Assembly (NCBI RefSeq): GCF_900115345.1
Contig: NZ_FOWC01000006.1
Coordinates: 1 to 64,000, forward strand
Direction of reading: 5' to 3'
DNA: 64,000 nt
From: Amycolatopsis rubida
GTDB taxonomy: Bacteria > Actinomycetota > Actinomycetes > Mycobacteriales > Pseudonocardiaceae
The position numbers and the translations under genes are program-made. Under the pieces are notes generated by a model. The model was not told where the DNA came from, searched no databases, and was given only the letters and a program-made list of their open reading frames with translations. Below, one piece after another: positions 9,129 to 17,354 of this stretch (its first letter is position 1; every line of letters begins with the position of its first letter).

Positions 9129-9892
9129 CCACTCGCCGCGCGCCAGGCGCTGGGGCGGCGGCTCGGCGTGCAGCTGGTCACCCGCAGCACGCGTCGGCTG
9201 AACCTCGTCGACGAGGTGGAGCGCTACGCCGCCGGCACCGCGCGGCTGCTGCCCGAGATCACCGACTTGGAGGACGAGGCCGGCCGCCTCCGCCACGGCG
9301 TGCGCGGGCGAGTCGCGGTGCGTTCGACCATCGGGCTCGGCCGGGCGCACATCGCGCCGGTGCTGGGGCAGTTCCAGCGGCGGCATCCCGGTGTCGAGAT
9401 CGATCCGGAGCTGTCGCACTTGCCGCCCCACATCGCGGGCACGCCGTTCGACTTCGCGATCCGGGTCGGCAGGCGAGGGATTCCAGCCTGCGCGCCCGGA
9501 GCATCGCCGGGACCGGGAGCCGCCGCGGTCCATTCAGGACGAGTGCATCGTCCTCCGCGAAACGGCTCGGACTACGCGATCTGGCGCTTTGGCACGGACG
9601 GCGACGAGGCCGCGGTCAAGGTCCCCGGCGCGATGATCAGCAACGACGGCGGGATCGCGACGCACTGGTGTCTGGCCGGGCACGGGCTGTTGACGCGGTC
9701 GCGGTGGAAGGTCGCGCCGATGCCGCGGTGCGGCGAATTGATCCAAGTCTCGCTGACATTCCCGCTCCGGACGCGCCGATCTACGCGGTTTACCCTTCCG
9801 CGCATTCGGTTCCGCGCCGGGCGCGGATGGCTGTCGGCTGTCTCGCCGGGAAACTCGCGGGCCGTCTCGGCGGCGGTACGGCGAATTCCTGA
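9129..9892 (+). pseudogene. LysR-family transcriptional regulator, truncated and frameshifted
   Basis: The reading begins inside the LysR DNA-binding domain at a segment equivalent to L-G-x-x-L-G-V-Q-L, followed by T-R-S-T-R-R-L-N-L. The start codon and about 40 residues of the helix-turn-helix are absent. The effector-binding domain continues (G-R-V-A-V-R-S-T-I-G-L-G, then F-D-F-A-I-R-V-G) but changes frame near 9470. It returns at Q-D-E-C-I-V-L-R-E, shifts again for D-Y-A-I-W-R-F-G, and shifts once more near 9740 to end at G-G-G-T-A-N-S, 2 bases before the next gene's 3' end. The coordinates are approximate on the left. Confidence 0.8.
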
Positions 9893-9894
9893 GA

Positions 9895-12144
9895 TCAGTG
9901 CGGCTGGGACAGGTCGCCCGGACGGAAGGCTTCCACGGTAGTGCTCACCGGCGTGTCGAGTTCGGCTTTGTGCTCGCGCGGATAGACCCAGCGCAGCGAG
10001 GCCGTCGACCCGGCTCCGGAGAAACCTCGCTCGTAGAAGATCTTTCCGTCGCTTTGGTAGCCGGAAATCGAGTAGTGGCCGCCCTCGTCCTTGCGATAGG
10101 TCACCCGGCCGCCGTTCGCCTCTGCCGCGGCGGCCGCGTCGGCCAAGGCCGCCGCGGTGGTGCGGCCGCCGGAGTTGGTGCCCCAGACGGTCAAAGTCGC
10201 GTCGAGGGAGGTGTCGGTGAACGTCATTCCGTCGCCGTTGTCCGGGCTGTAGGGCGCTGCGGTGTAGCCCTGGGGAACGCGCGTGGTGAAGCCGAACCGG
10301 GGGTTGGTGTAGGTGTTGCTGACCGCCGGGGAAGACGAGGCCGGCGGTGTGGGGGCCGAAGAAGGCGCGGTGACGCCGAGCATTGTCACGAGCTTCGGCC
10401 GCAGCAGGTCGGCGATCTCGGCGTACGGAACGGTCGCTGTTTCTTTTCCGGAAGCCATGTCGCAGCCCAGGTCGTACCAGAGGATTTCGAATTCGGCCCC
10501 GGTCTTGGTGAAGCCGACCGACGCTCCCGGGACGTGGTCGCGGGCGGGGACCCGGTCCGCGGCGTCGATGGTGGCTGTGCGGCCCTCGTCGTCGACGGAG
10601 ACTATCCGGCAGAAACCGTTCCTGGTGTGCGGTTCGATGCGCTCGGTCAGCGTTTTCATCCCGGCCGCGGTCAGAATTTCCGGCCGGAACATGTCCTGGG
10701 GGCCGAGCGGGTTCCCCGTGGCGAGATCGACGGTCACGGTTTCCGGGAAGCGCCACGTCGTGTGGGACAGGACGTTCGAATCGAGATCATGGTCGTAGCG
10801 AACGGAAAGCAGGGTGGGGGTCTGCACCAGGATCCGGGCGGTCGATCGGGCGGCTGGTGTTTCCCCGGCTTCGGCGAACTGCGGCTGCCAGCCGGGATTG
10901 GCGCGTGCGTCGCGGATGGCCTTCAGCCGCTTGTCGACCGGGGCGCGCAAGGCGTCGTTGACGCGTTTTCGCACCGCGGCGTCCGGTCCGCCGGACACTT
11001 GTGGATACTGCAGGTCGTAGGTGATCGGAAGGGCCTGATCGCGGCCGGAATCGGTTTGGATCGCGACGGTGAGCGCTGCGGGCGGCGGCGGATCGTCCTG
11101 GCGATTGAAGACCAGTATTCCACCGGTGACGAGCGCGCCGACGACCACCAGCACCGCGACGGCCTTGCCGACGATCACCGCGGTCGCCCCGGCCCCGGTG
11201 CCCGTCGCAGTCGGCACCCCGGCCGCGACCGCGCCTGCTCCGATCGGCGCGGCGGCGGTGCCGGCGGTGGCCAGAAGGGCCAGCGGGGTGAGCGCGGTCA
11301 GTGCGGCGGACGCGACGGCCAGGCGCTTCCAGCCGCGTTTCTCCCAGTCCTTTCCGTAAGCCGTGCGGGCGATGGTTTCCAGTTCGGACACGAAAGCGTC
11401 CGCTGTGGACGGTCGCCACGCCGGGTCCTTGGCCATCCCGCGCGCGATCAGCGGACGGAGTTTCTCGGGCACCCCGTCCAGCGGCACGGGCGCCATCTGG
11501 TGCAGCGAGCGCAGTTCGTCGGCGGTGGTCGCCTCGAACGGCTGATGCCCGGTGATGCATTGGTAGAACACGCAGGTGGCGGCATACACGTCGGTGGCGG
11601 GCTGGCCCGGTTGCCCGGCCCACTGCTCGGGTGCCAGGTACGACGGGGAACCGGCGGTCAGCCCGTTGCGGCCGTCCAAAGTGGCCAGTCCGAAGTCGAC
11701 CAGTTTCGACTGGCCTTCCCGCGACACCAGCACGTTTCCCGGCTTGTAGTCGCGGTGGACGACCCCGGCGGCGTGTGCGTCGGCGAGACCGAGCAGCGAG
11801 CCCTTGAGGACGGCCAGCGCGGATTCCGGGGCGAGGACGTTCTCCGCCGCCAGCAGCGCGCGCAGGGACACGCCGGGCACGGCCTCCATCACCAGCGCGG
11901 CGCCCTGCGGCGTTTCGATGAAGTCGAACAGCTGGACGACGTGCGGGCTTCGGACCCCGGACAGCAGCCACGCCTCGCGACGGAACCCGGCCGCGATGTC
12001 CGGGTCGGCGAGGTACTCCGCGAGCAAGTACTTGATCGCCGCCATCCGGCCGGATTCCTGGTGCTTGGCCAGCACGACGCGCCCGAAGCCGCCCACGCCG
12101 AGCACGTCGACCTCAGTGAACCCGGGCACCCGCCAGTCGCTCAT
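9895..12144 (-). CDS. Membrane Ser/Thr protein kinase with extracellular sensor region
   Basis: A 749-residue protein. The kinase domain (about 1-275) has a complete active site: G-V-G-G-F-G loop, Lys38 in A-A-I-K, H-R-D-Y-K-P-G-N with Asp132, and D-F-G at 150-152. After a linker rich in Ala, Gly and Thr, one membrane helix (about 325-345) precedes an extracellular part of roughly 400 residues. Its first half (I-T-Y-D-L-Q-Y-P-Q-V-S-G onwards) resembles the DUF3298/RsiV-type fold seen in sensor and anti-sigma proteins. The end is a second beta-rich domain (F-G-F-T-T-R-V-P-Q-G-Y). Start at ATG 12144. Unlike the kinase at 4668, the H-R-D-x-K-P motif is canonical. The ArsR-like gene lies upstream on the same strand, 81 bases away. 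Confidence 0.9.
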   Translation of the reverse strand: MSDWRVPGFTEVDVLGVGGFGRVVLAKHQESGRMAAIKYLLAEYLADPDIAAGFRREAWLLSGVRSPHVVQLFDFIETPQGAALVMEAVPGVSLRALLAAENVLAPESALAVLKGSLLGLADAHAAGVVHRDYKPGNVLVSREGQSKLVDFGLATLDGRNGLTAGSPSYLAPEQWAGQPGQPATDVYAATCVFYQCITGHQPFEATTADELRSLHQMAPVPLDGVPEKLRPLIARGMAKDPAWRPSTADAFVSELETIARTAYGKDWEKRGWKRLAVASAALTALTPLALLATAGTAAAPIGAGAVAAGVPTATGTGAGATAVIVGKAVAVLVVVGALVTGGILVFNRQDDPPPPAALTVAIQTDSGRDQALPITYDLQYPQVSGGPDAAVRKRVNDALRAPVDKRLKAIRDARANPGWQPQFAEAGETPAARSTARILVQTPTLLSVRYDHDLDSNVLSHTTWRFPETVTVDLATGNPLGPQDMFRPEILTAAGMKTLTERIEPHTRNGFCRIVSVDDEGRTATIDAADRVPARDHVPGASVGFTKTGAEFEILWYDLGCDMASGKETATVPYAEIADLLRPKLVTMLGVTAPSSAPTPPASSSPAVSNTYTNPRFGFTTRVPQGYTAAPYSPDNGDGMTFTDTSLDATLTVWGTNSGGRTTAAALADAAAAAEANGGRVTYRKDEGGHYSISGYQSDGKIFYERGFSGAGSTASLRWVYPREHKAELDTPVSTTVEAFRPGDLSQPH

Positions 12145-12225
12145 CCCCGCCGCTTCCCCTCTCCGCGAGGCCGGTCGCGGTCGGCGAGATCGTACTCCGG
12201 AAATGTGGCACCCGGAGTGGAGTTG

Positions 12226-13266
12226 TCACAGTTGTGCCTCGGTCGTGGGATCGGAGCCCGGCTGCGCGTCATGGCGCCGAGATATCGGCGAGCCGGGGCT
12301 CAGAAGACGGATTCCTTGCTCGGTGGTGCGGTAGAGGACCGCGCGGCCGGACCGTTGCCCGGTGACCAGGCCGCTGTCGCGCAGAACCCGGAGGTGTTGC
12401 GAAACCGCGCTTGGCGAGACGTGCAGGGCTTCGGCGAGGCCGGTGGTCGTGGCGGGGGAGCGCAGTGTCTCCAGCAGTTCGGCGCGACGTCGGCCTAGGA
12501 GGCGGATGGCGTGTCCGGCGGGGCGACGCCCGGCGGCTGTCCACAGTGCACCGCTGCCTCGCGCTGGGTAGCGGATCGTGGTCTGGGTGGTGGTGTGCAG
12601 TTTGATCATCACCCACGGCGGGCCGAGCACGACGGGGGAAAGCACCAGCCCGCCGGCGGGGCGTCCGGGCGAGGAGCGATGGTCGCCGTCGAGGGTCAGG
12701 CGGCCGTTGTGCCAGTTCAGTCCGGCGTGCAGGTCGGTGAACAGACGGCGCGCGCCGCCGTCTGCCCATTGTTTGGCGCGGTAGGCGATGTCGGCGTCGA
12801 GGACGGCGCGCAGCCGGGTCCAATGCGGTGCGATCAGACGGTCGTGCGCTCGCCGCAGTTCGGCGGCGATGGCGCGAAGCCCGGAGGCGGGGTCGTCGGC
12901 GAGCGCGCGGGCCGGGGCGGGCAAGCGGTCGCCGAACACGCCGTGCAGGCTTCGCCGGACCTCGCGCGCGGTGGTCCGGCACATCGCGGCGAGCGCCTCG
13001 TCGATCGTGCTCGCCGCGCGGGCCGGGGCGGGCAGCAGGAACTGCGGCCAGCTGGTCCGGCCGGTGACGAGCAGCGGCCAGGTCCGCGACAGGTCCAGCG
13101 GCCGGACGGCGAGTTCGCCGGCGGCCCAGCGGGTCCAGTGCCCGTGCCGCGTCCGGCCCCAGCACCCGGCCAGAGTCTGCAGGCCGGAGACGGTTTCGGA
13201 CAGCGGCGAGACGGCGAGCCTGGTGCCTGCCAGGTCGCCGGTGCTCAGTTCGAGGGTGAGCGGCAC
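12226..13266 (-). CDS. ArsR-like winged-helix transcriptional regulator with N-terminal DUF5937-type domain
   Basis: A 346-residue protein. The C-terminal 90 or so residues form an ArsR/SmtB winged helix: a recognition segment T-G-L-A-E-A-L-H-V-S-P-S-A-V-S-Q-H-L, followed by L-R-D-S-G-L-V-T-G-Q-R-S-G-R-A-V-L-Y-R. The upstream part matches the layout of actinobacterial DUF5937 regulators (opening L-T-L-E-L-S-T-x-D-L-A-x-x-R-x-A-V-S-P-L-x-E-T-V). No Cys-based metal site is apparent in the winged helix, so it need not sense metal. The start is placed at GTG 13266 by family alignment; no Shine-Dalgarno site precedes it and a CATAAT box lies just upstream, so the message may be leaderless. The in-frame extension to 13785 crosses a minisatellite and is rejected. 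Confidence 0.82.
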   Translation of the reverse strand: MPLTLELSTGDLAGTRLAVSPLSETVSGLQTLAGCWGRTRHGHWTRWAAGELAVRPLDLSRTWPLLVTGRTSWPQFLLPAPARAASTIDEALAAMCRTTAREVRRSLHGVFGDRLPAPARALADDPASGLRAIAAELRRAHDRLIAPHWTRLRAVLDADIAYRAKQWADGGARRLFTDLHAGLNWHNGRLTLDGDHRSSPGRPAGGLVLSPVVLGPPWVMIKLHTTTQTTIRYPARGSGALWTAAGRRPAGHAIRLLGRRRAELLETLRSPATTTGLAEALHVSPSAVSQHLRVLRDSGLVTGQRSGRAVLYRTTEQGIRLLSPGSPISRRHDAQPGSDPTTEAQL

Positions 13267-13337
13267 GTCGCGATTATGCGGCAGACGGCGGGTGTTCCAG
13301 GGCAGCGGCAGGCGAGTGAGGGTGAGCTGGTGCCCTC

Positions 13338-13665
13338 GCCGGTCCGGTGGCGGTTTTCGGCGGGCGGGCGAGGTTTTGCGTTCGTCGGTCTGGTGGCGGT
13401 TTTCGGCGGGCGGGCGAGGTCTTGCCTTCGCCGGTCCGGTGGCGGTTTTCGGCGGCCGAGGTTGTGCGTTCGTCGGTCTGGTGGCGGGTTTCGGCGGGCG
13501 GGCGAGGTCTTGCCTTCGCCGGTCCCGGCGGCAGGTTTTTCGGCGGCCGGGGCGGTTGAGGTCCTGCGTTGTCGGTCTGGCGGCAGTTTCGGGCGGGCGG
13601 GGGCTTGCCTTCGCCGGTCCCGGCGGCAGGGTTTTCCGCGGCCGGGGCGGTTGAGGTTTTGCTGC
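13338..13665. repeat. Imperfect minisatellite, about 46-bp unit
   Basis: Between the ArsR-like regulator and the monooxygenase the sequence repeats a unit of about 46 bases (GGTGGCGGTTTTCGGCGGGC, then a GAGGTYTTGCSTTCGYCGGTC segment) roughly seven times with drift. Units begin near 13346, 13392, 13438 and 13480. Several frames stay open across it, giving long false ORFs rich in Pro/Arg or Gly/Arg. I see no gene in 13267-13774. Confidence 0.85.
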
Positions 13666-13774
13666 TTCTCGTCGGTTCGAGCGGGTGCGCGGCAGTGCGG
13701 TTGCCCAGGGGAGCAGCGGCTTGCCGAACCGGCGGGCGCGACTCCCGGGTCCCGCTGGTTCGGCGAGGTCCTGG

Positions 13775-15187
13775 TTATCCGGCACTCGGGCCGAACCAGC
13801 GGGCGAGCTGGCGGTTCAGCTCTTGCTGGTCCTCGCCGATCCAGGCGACGTATCCGTCGGGGCGGAGCAGGACGGCCGGGGCGTCCAGGGCGGCGGCGGG
13901 GTCGGTGCGGAGGTCGACCCGGTCCGCCCAGCCTTCGGCGGTCAGCTCTCCGGTGCGGTCGAGCACCAGGCCGCGGCCCTGACGCAGGCGGTCGTAGAGG
14001 CGGCCTTGCTTGAGGTCGAGGTCGGGCAGGCGGCGGCCGAGCAGGCCGGGGCCTTCGCCGAGGTCGTAGCGGAGGTCGATCGCGGTGATTTTCCCGATCA
14101 GGCGGCGGTTGACCTCGTCGACGTCCATCAGTTCGGCGAGCAGCCTGCGCACGGCCCGCGGTCCCGCTTCGGCGGACGACAGTTCCATCTGGGCGCGGGT
14201 GTTGTCGAGGACGTCCGCGGCGACCGGGTGGCGTTCGGCCTGGTAGGTGTCCAGCAGGGTCTCGGGGGCCCAGCCGCGGACCTGTGCGGCCAGCTTCCAG
14301 CCGAGGTTGAACGCGTCCTGCACGCCCAGGTTGAGGCCTTGGCCGCCGGTGGGCGGGTGGATGTGCGCGGCGTCGCCTGCCAGCAGCACCCGGCCGACGC
14401 GGTACCGGTCGGCCAGCCGGGTGGCGTCGCCGAAGCGGGACAGCCAGCGCGGGGAGTGCACGCCGAAATCGGTTCCGGCGAGGGCGCGCAGTTGTTCTCG
14501 GAAGTCCTCGATAACGGGCGGTTCGGAGCTGAGTCCCGCGGCGGGGACCACGACGCGATAGACGCCCTCCTCGACCGGCCCCAGCATGAAACGCTTGGTG
14601 GCCTGCCGGACCTCGGCCACCTTGGCGGCGATCTCCTCCCGCGGCGCGGCCGCGGCCATCTCGCCCATGAGGGTCTCGGTCCGCGAGGGTTCGCCCGGGA
14701 AGCCGACGCCGAGCAGTTTGCGCACAGTGCTGCGCGCACCGTCGCAGCCTACGAGGTACTTCGCTCGCAGCCGTTCGCCGTCGGCCAGCTCGACGGTCAC
14801 TCCGTCCTCGTCCTGCTCGAAACCGGCGATCGCGCAGCCGTGCCGGACTTCCGCGCCCAGCCCGGCCGCGTGCTCTTCGAGCAGGCGGACGACGACCGGC
14901 TGGGGGATGCCCAGCAGGTACGCGGTGGCGAGGTCCTCGGGCGCGGGTTTGGCGATGCCGGCGAAGACGCCGCCGACCGGACGTCGCCGTCCGCGCTGGA
15001 GGAGCGGCTCCAGCAGCCCGCGCATCGCGAATTGTTCGAGGCTGCGGATATGCAGGCTGACGATGCGGGCGAGCGGGACCGGCTCGGTTTCCTTCTCCAG
15101 GACGAGAACCCGCACGCCGTGCAGCCGGAGTTCGGCGGCCAGCGTCGCGCCGGTCGGACCGCAGCCGGCGATGATTACGTCGATCAT
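13775..15187 (-). CDS. FAD-dependent aromatic monooxygenase, Rox (rifampicin monooxygenase)-like
   Basis: A 470-residue group A flavoprotein monooxygenase. It has the N-terminal dinucleotide motif G-C-G-P-T-G-A-T-L-A with the preceding I-D-V-I-I-A, the central D-G-A-R-S-x-V-R-K motif that contacts NADPH and FAD, and the FAD-ribose motif G-D-A-A-H-I-H-P-P-T-G-G-Q-G-L-N-L-G at about 270. The opening segment (E-L-R-L-H-G-V-R-V-L-V-L-E-K) and the V-G-G-V-F-A-G-I segment resemble rifampicin monooxygenases, which hydroxylate and inactivate rifamycins; polyketide-tailoring hydroxylases of the same group are the alternative. The start at ATG 15187 matches the family's first residues, although the ribosome site is weak. 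No regulator or biosynthetic partner adjoins it, so the substrate is open. Confidence 0.88.
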   Translation of the reverse strand: MIDVIIAGCGPTGATLAAELRLHGVRVLVLEKETEPVPLARIVSLHIRSLEQFAMRGLLEPLLQRGRRRPVGGVFAGIAKPAPEDLATAYLLGIPQPVVVRLLEEHAAGLGAEVRHGCAIAGFEQDEDGVTVELADGERLRAKYLVGCDGARSTVRKLLGVGFPGEPSRTETLMGEMAAAAPREEIAAKVAEVRQATKRFMLGPVEEGVYRVVVPAAGLSSEPPVIEDFREQLRALAGTDFGVHSPRWLSRFGDATRLADRYRVGRVLLAGDAAHIHPPTGGQGLNLGVQDAFNLGWKLAAQVRGWAPETLLDTYQAERHPVAADVLDNTRAQMELSSAEAGPRAVRRLLAELMDVDEVNRRLIGKITAIDLRYDLGEGPGLLGRRLPDLDLKQGRLYDRLRQGRGLVLDRTGELTAEGWADRVDLRTDPAAALDAPAVLLRPDGYVAWIGEDQQELNRQLARWFGPSAG

Positions 15188-15351
15188 GAAGCATCCGTTC
15201 GTTCAGGTGTGGTGCGGTTCGTTGCCGGGGGTTCGGCTGCTGCGCGCTGCGAGGCGGGGATCAATGCCCAGGGCCCTAAGGCGGCGCTGCCGCTGCGGTA
15301 TGAGGTCTCTGTCCTGAGCGCGGGGTTGGCGAGGCAGGTGCGGGGTGTGCT

Positions 15352-15394
15352 GTCCGTGAGGGAATCAGAGTCCCTCAGGGTTCCCCTCACGGAC
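15352..15394. repeat. Dispersed palindromic repeat, copy 2
   Basis: Eleven-base arms (15352-15362 and 15384-15394) are perfect reverse complements. An alternative inner hairpin pairs GAGGGA (15358-15363) with TCCCTC (15371-15376). The core matches copy 1 (near 124) and copy 3 (near 62464) in the same orientation. It sits about 165 bases upstream of the monooxygenase start. Confidence 0.85.
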
Positions 15395-15550
15395 GCGAGC
15401 AAGCGGTCGTGAGGGCGTGGAACGGGCATTTCGGCGAGCGTGGCGTCCCTTGTGGACGGTTGGCATGGTGAAGCCGCGCAGGTTAAGTCCCTGGCATTGC
15501 CGCGGCGGGGTGCTCCAGGGTGCTTGGCTGTGGCGAGTACGGCCCCGGCG

Positions 15551-15850
15551 TGCCTGGTTGTCGCGGTGCGGCTGGTGGTGGGTGTGGTTGTCGCGGCGCT
15601 GCTGGTGGCGTGCCTGGTTGTCGCGGTGCGGCTGGTGGTGGGTGTGGTTGTCGCGGTGCGGCTGGTGGCGCGTCTGGTTGTCGCGGTGCGGCTGGTGGTG
15701 GGTGTGGTTGTCGCGGTGCGGCTGGTGGCGCGTCTGGTTGTCGCGGTGCGGCTGGTGGCGCGCCTGGCCGTCGCGGTGCGGCTGGTAGTGCGCCTGGCTG
15801 ACGCGGTGCGGCTGGTGGCGCGCCTGGCCGTCGCGGCGCACCTGGCCGTA
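15551..15850. repeat. Tandem minisatellite, ten 30-bp units
   Basis: The sequence from 15551 to 15850 is ten head-to-tail 30-base units with consensus YGYCTGGTTGTCGCGGTGCG plus GCTGGTGGYG. Unit types partly alternate (TGCCTGG versus GGTGTGG starts), which suggests expansion of a 60-base dimer. Because 30 is a multiple of 3, frames stay open on both strands and would encode periodic decapeptides. No convincing start signal or family was found, so it is listed as a repeat. The rest of 15188-16074 holds copy 2 of the palindromic repeat and nothing else I can support. Confidence 0.92.
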
Positions 15851-16074
15851 CAGCTCGCCGTCGCCCGCTCGGCCGTCCGTTCACCCGCAGCGATCGCGAG
15901 CGCGGCGCATCCAGGCGTCGTGGCCCCACGACGGCAGGCACGCCCTGGTACGGACGCGTCGGGCTGGTTCTGGATTCGCGCAGGACTTGGCATCGGCCGC
16001 GCCAGTCTGCGGTGCCCGCGATCCTGCGGCAAGCGAAATACCAGGAAGCCCGACCACCGCACAGCGAAACATTC

Positions 16075-16095
16075 GATGTAGCTCCAGCCTACATC
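16075..16095. promoter_or_regulatory. Candidate operator upstream of MFS transporter
   Basis: GATGTAG (16075-16081) and CTACATC (16089-16095) form a perfect 7-base inverted repeat around CTCCAGC, 38 bases before the chosen transporter start. The arrangement fits a dimeric repressor site. No regulator gene adjoins the transporter, so the binding protein is unknown. Confidence 0.4.
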
Positions 16096-16133
16096 ATGGC
16101 GAACACATGTTCGACCCGGGAAAGCTCCGGACC

Positions 16134-17354
16134 ATGAAGCAACGCGACCTCAAGACCAAGCTCCCGGCCGCGTACTGGCGGTTGTGGTGGGCCTCGGCGG
16201 TGGACAACGTGGGCGACGGGATCTTCTCGGCCGCCGTGCCGTTGCTGACGGTCGCGCTCACCCGCGATCCGGTGCTGGTCTCGGTCGTCTCGGCCGCGAC
16301 CTACCTCCCCTGGCTTCTGCTCTCCTTGCCCGCGGGTGCGCTCGTGGATCGGCGCGACCGGGTCGGTCTCCTCTGGCGGTCGCAGGCTCTCCAGGCGGCG
16401 ATCGTCGCGGTGGCGGCTGTGCTGATCGGGCTGGGCCGGATCGGCATCGCGGGGCTGGCGGTCACGGGGTTCGGGCTCAGCGCGTGCGAGGTCGTGTTCG
16501 CCACCGCGTCGCTCGCGGTGGTGCCGGATCTCGTCTCCGAGGCGCAGCTGCACCGGGCGAACGGCAGTCAGTACGCGATCGCCAGCGCCGGGCAGTTGTT
16601 CGTCGGTCCGCCGATCGGCAGCCTGCTGTTCGCGGGCGCGGCGGCGTTGCCGTTCGGCGTGGACGCGGTTTCGTTCGCGGGGTCCGCCGCGTTGCTGGCG
16701 GCCTTGCCTCGCCGTCCGGTGCCGCGAGGGGTGCGGCCGCCGGTCCGGGTCGCGGTGGCGGAGGGGGTGCGCTGGCTCGGGCGGCACCGGCTGTTGCGGA
16801 CGTTGGCCGGGCTGCTGGCGGTGAACACGTTCTGCTACCAGCTCGGCAATGTCACGGTCGTGCTGCTCGCGACGCAGACCCTGCACGTCAGCGAGCGCGG
16901 TTACGGCGTGTTGCTCGCGGGGGCCGCGGCGGGCAGTGTGCTCGGCGGGACGGTCAACGCGCGGGTCGTGGCGAAAATCGGGGCATTGCCGGCGTTGCTG
17001 ACCGCGTTGATCGCCAATGTGGTGATCTTCGTGCTCATCGGCGCCAGTCCGAACGCGGTCGTTCTTGGGGCACTGCTGGGGGTCAACGGGTTTGCTACGA
17101 CGCTCTGGAGCGTGGTCACGGTCAGCCTTCGGCAGCAGGCGGTGCCTACGGACCTGCGCGGGCGGGTGCACAGCGTCTACCGGATGCTGGGCTGGGGTTT
17201 GATGCCGCTGGGATCGCTGGCGGGGGGACTAATCGCGGACGTGCTCGGCATCCGGGCGGCGTATCCGGTGGCCGGTGCGGTGCGGGGGATCGCGCTGGTC
17301 GCGGCGCTGCCGGTGCTTCTTTCGGCGATGCGCGCCGGGAAGCCCGCGCGGTGA
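16134..17354 (+). CDS. MFS transporter (EntS/MFS_3-like)
   Basis: A 406-residue major facilitator protein with about 12 membrane helices. It opens with W-R-L-W-W-A-S-A-V-D-N-V-G-D-G, typical of the EntS-like MFS_3 subfamily. The loop after helix 2 carries the MFS signature region (G-A-L-V-D-R-R-D-R), and D-L-R-G-R-V recurs in the second half. Members usually export siderophores, macrolides or other small molecules; the substrate here is not known. ATG 16134 is preceded by GGGAAAG; ATG 16107 in the same frame is an alternative. It is 950 bases upstream of the NRPS operon on the same strand but separated by a gene-poor gap, so I would not assign it to the operon without evidence. Confidence 0.87.
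   Translation: MKQRDLKTKLPAAYWRLWWASAVDNVGDGIFSAAVPLLTVALTRDPVLVSVVSAATYLPWLLLSLPAGALVDRRDRVGLLWRSQALQAAIVAVAAVLIGLGRIGIAGLAVTGFGLSACEVVFATASLAVVPDLVSEAQLHRANGSQYAIASAGQLFVGPPIGSLLFAGAAALPFGVDAVSFAGSAALLAALPRRPVPRGVRPPVRVAVAEGVRWLGRHRLLRTLAGLLAVNTFCYQLGNVTVVLLATQTLHVSERGYGVLLAGAAAGSVLGGTVNARVVAKIGALPALLTALIANVVIFVLIGASPNAVVLGALLGVNGFATTLWSVVTVSLRQQAVPTDLRGRVHSVYRMLGWGLMPLGSLAGGLIADVLGIRAAYPVAGAVRGIALVAALPVLLSAMRAGKPAR

Noticed and set aside
15365..15841. Possible His/Arg repeat protein on the minus strand
   Set aside because: The 30-bp repeat keeps every frame open; no ribosome site or family match supports this one.
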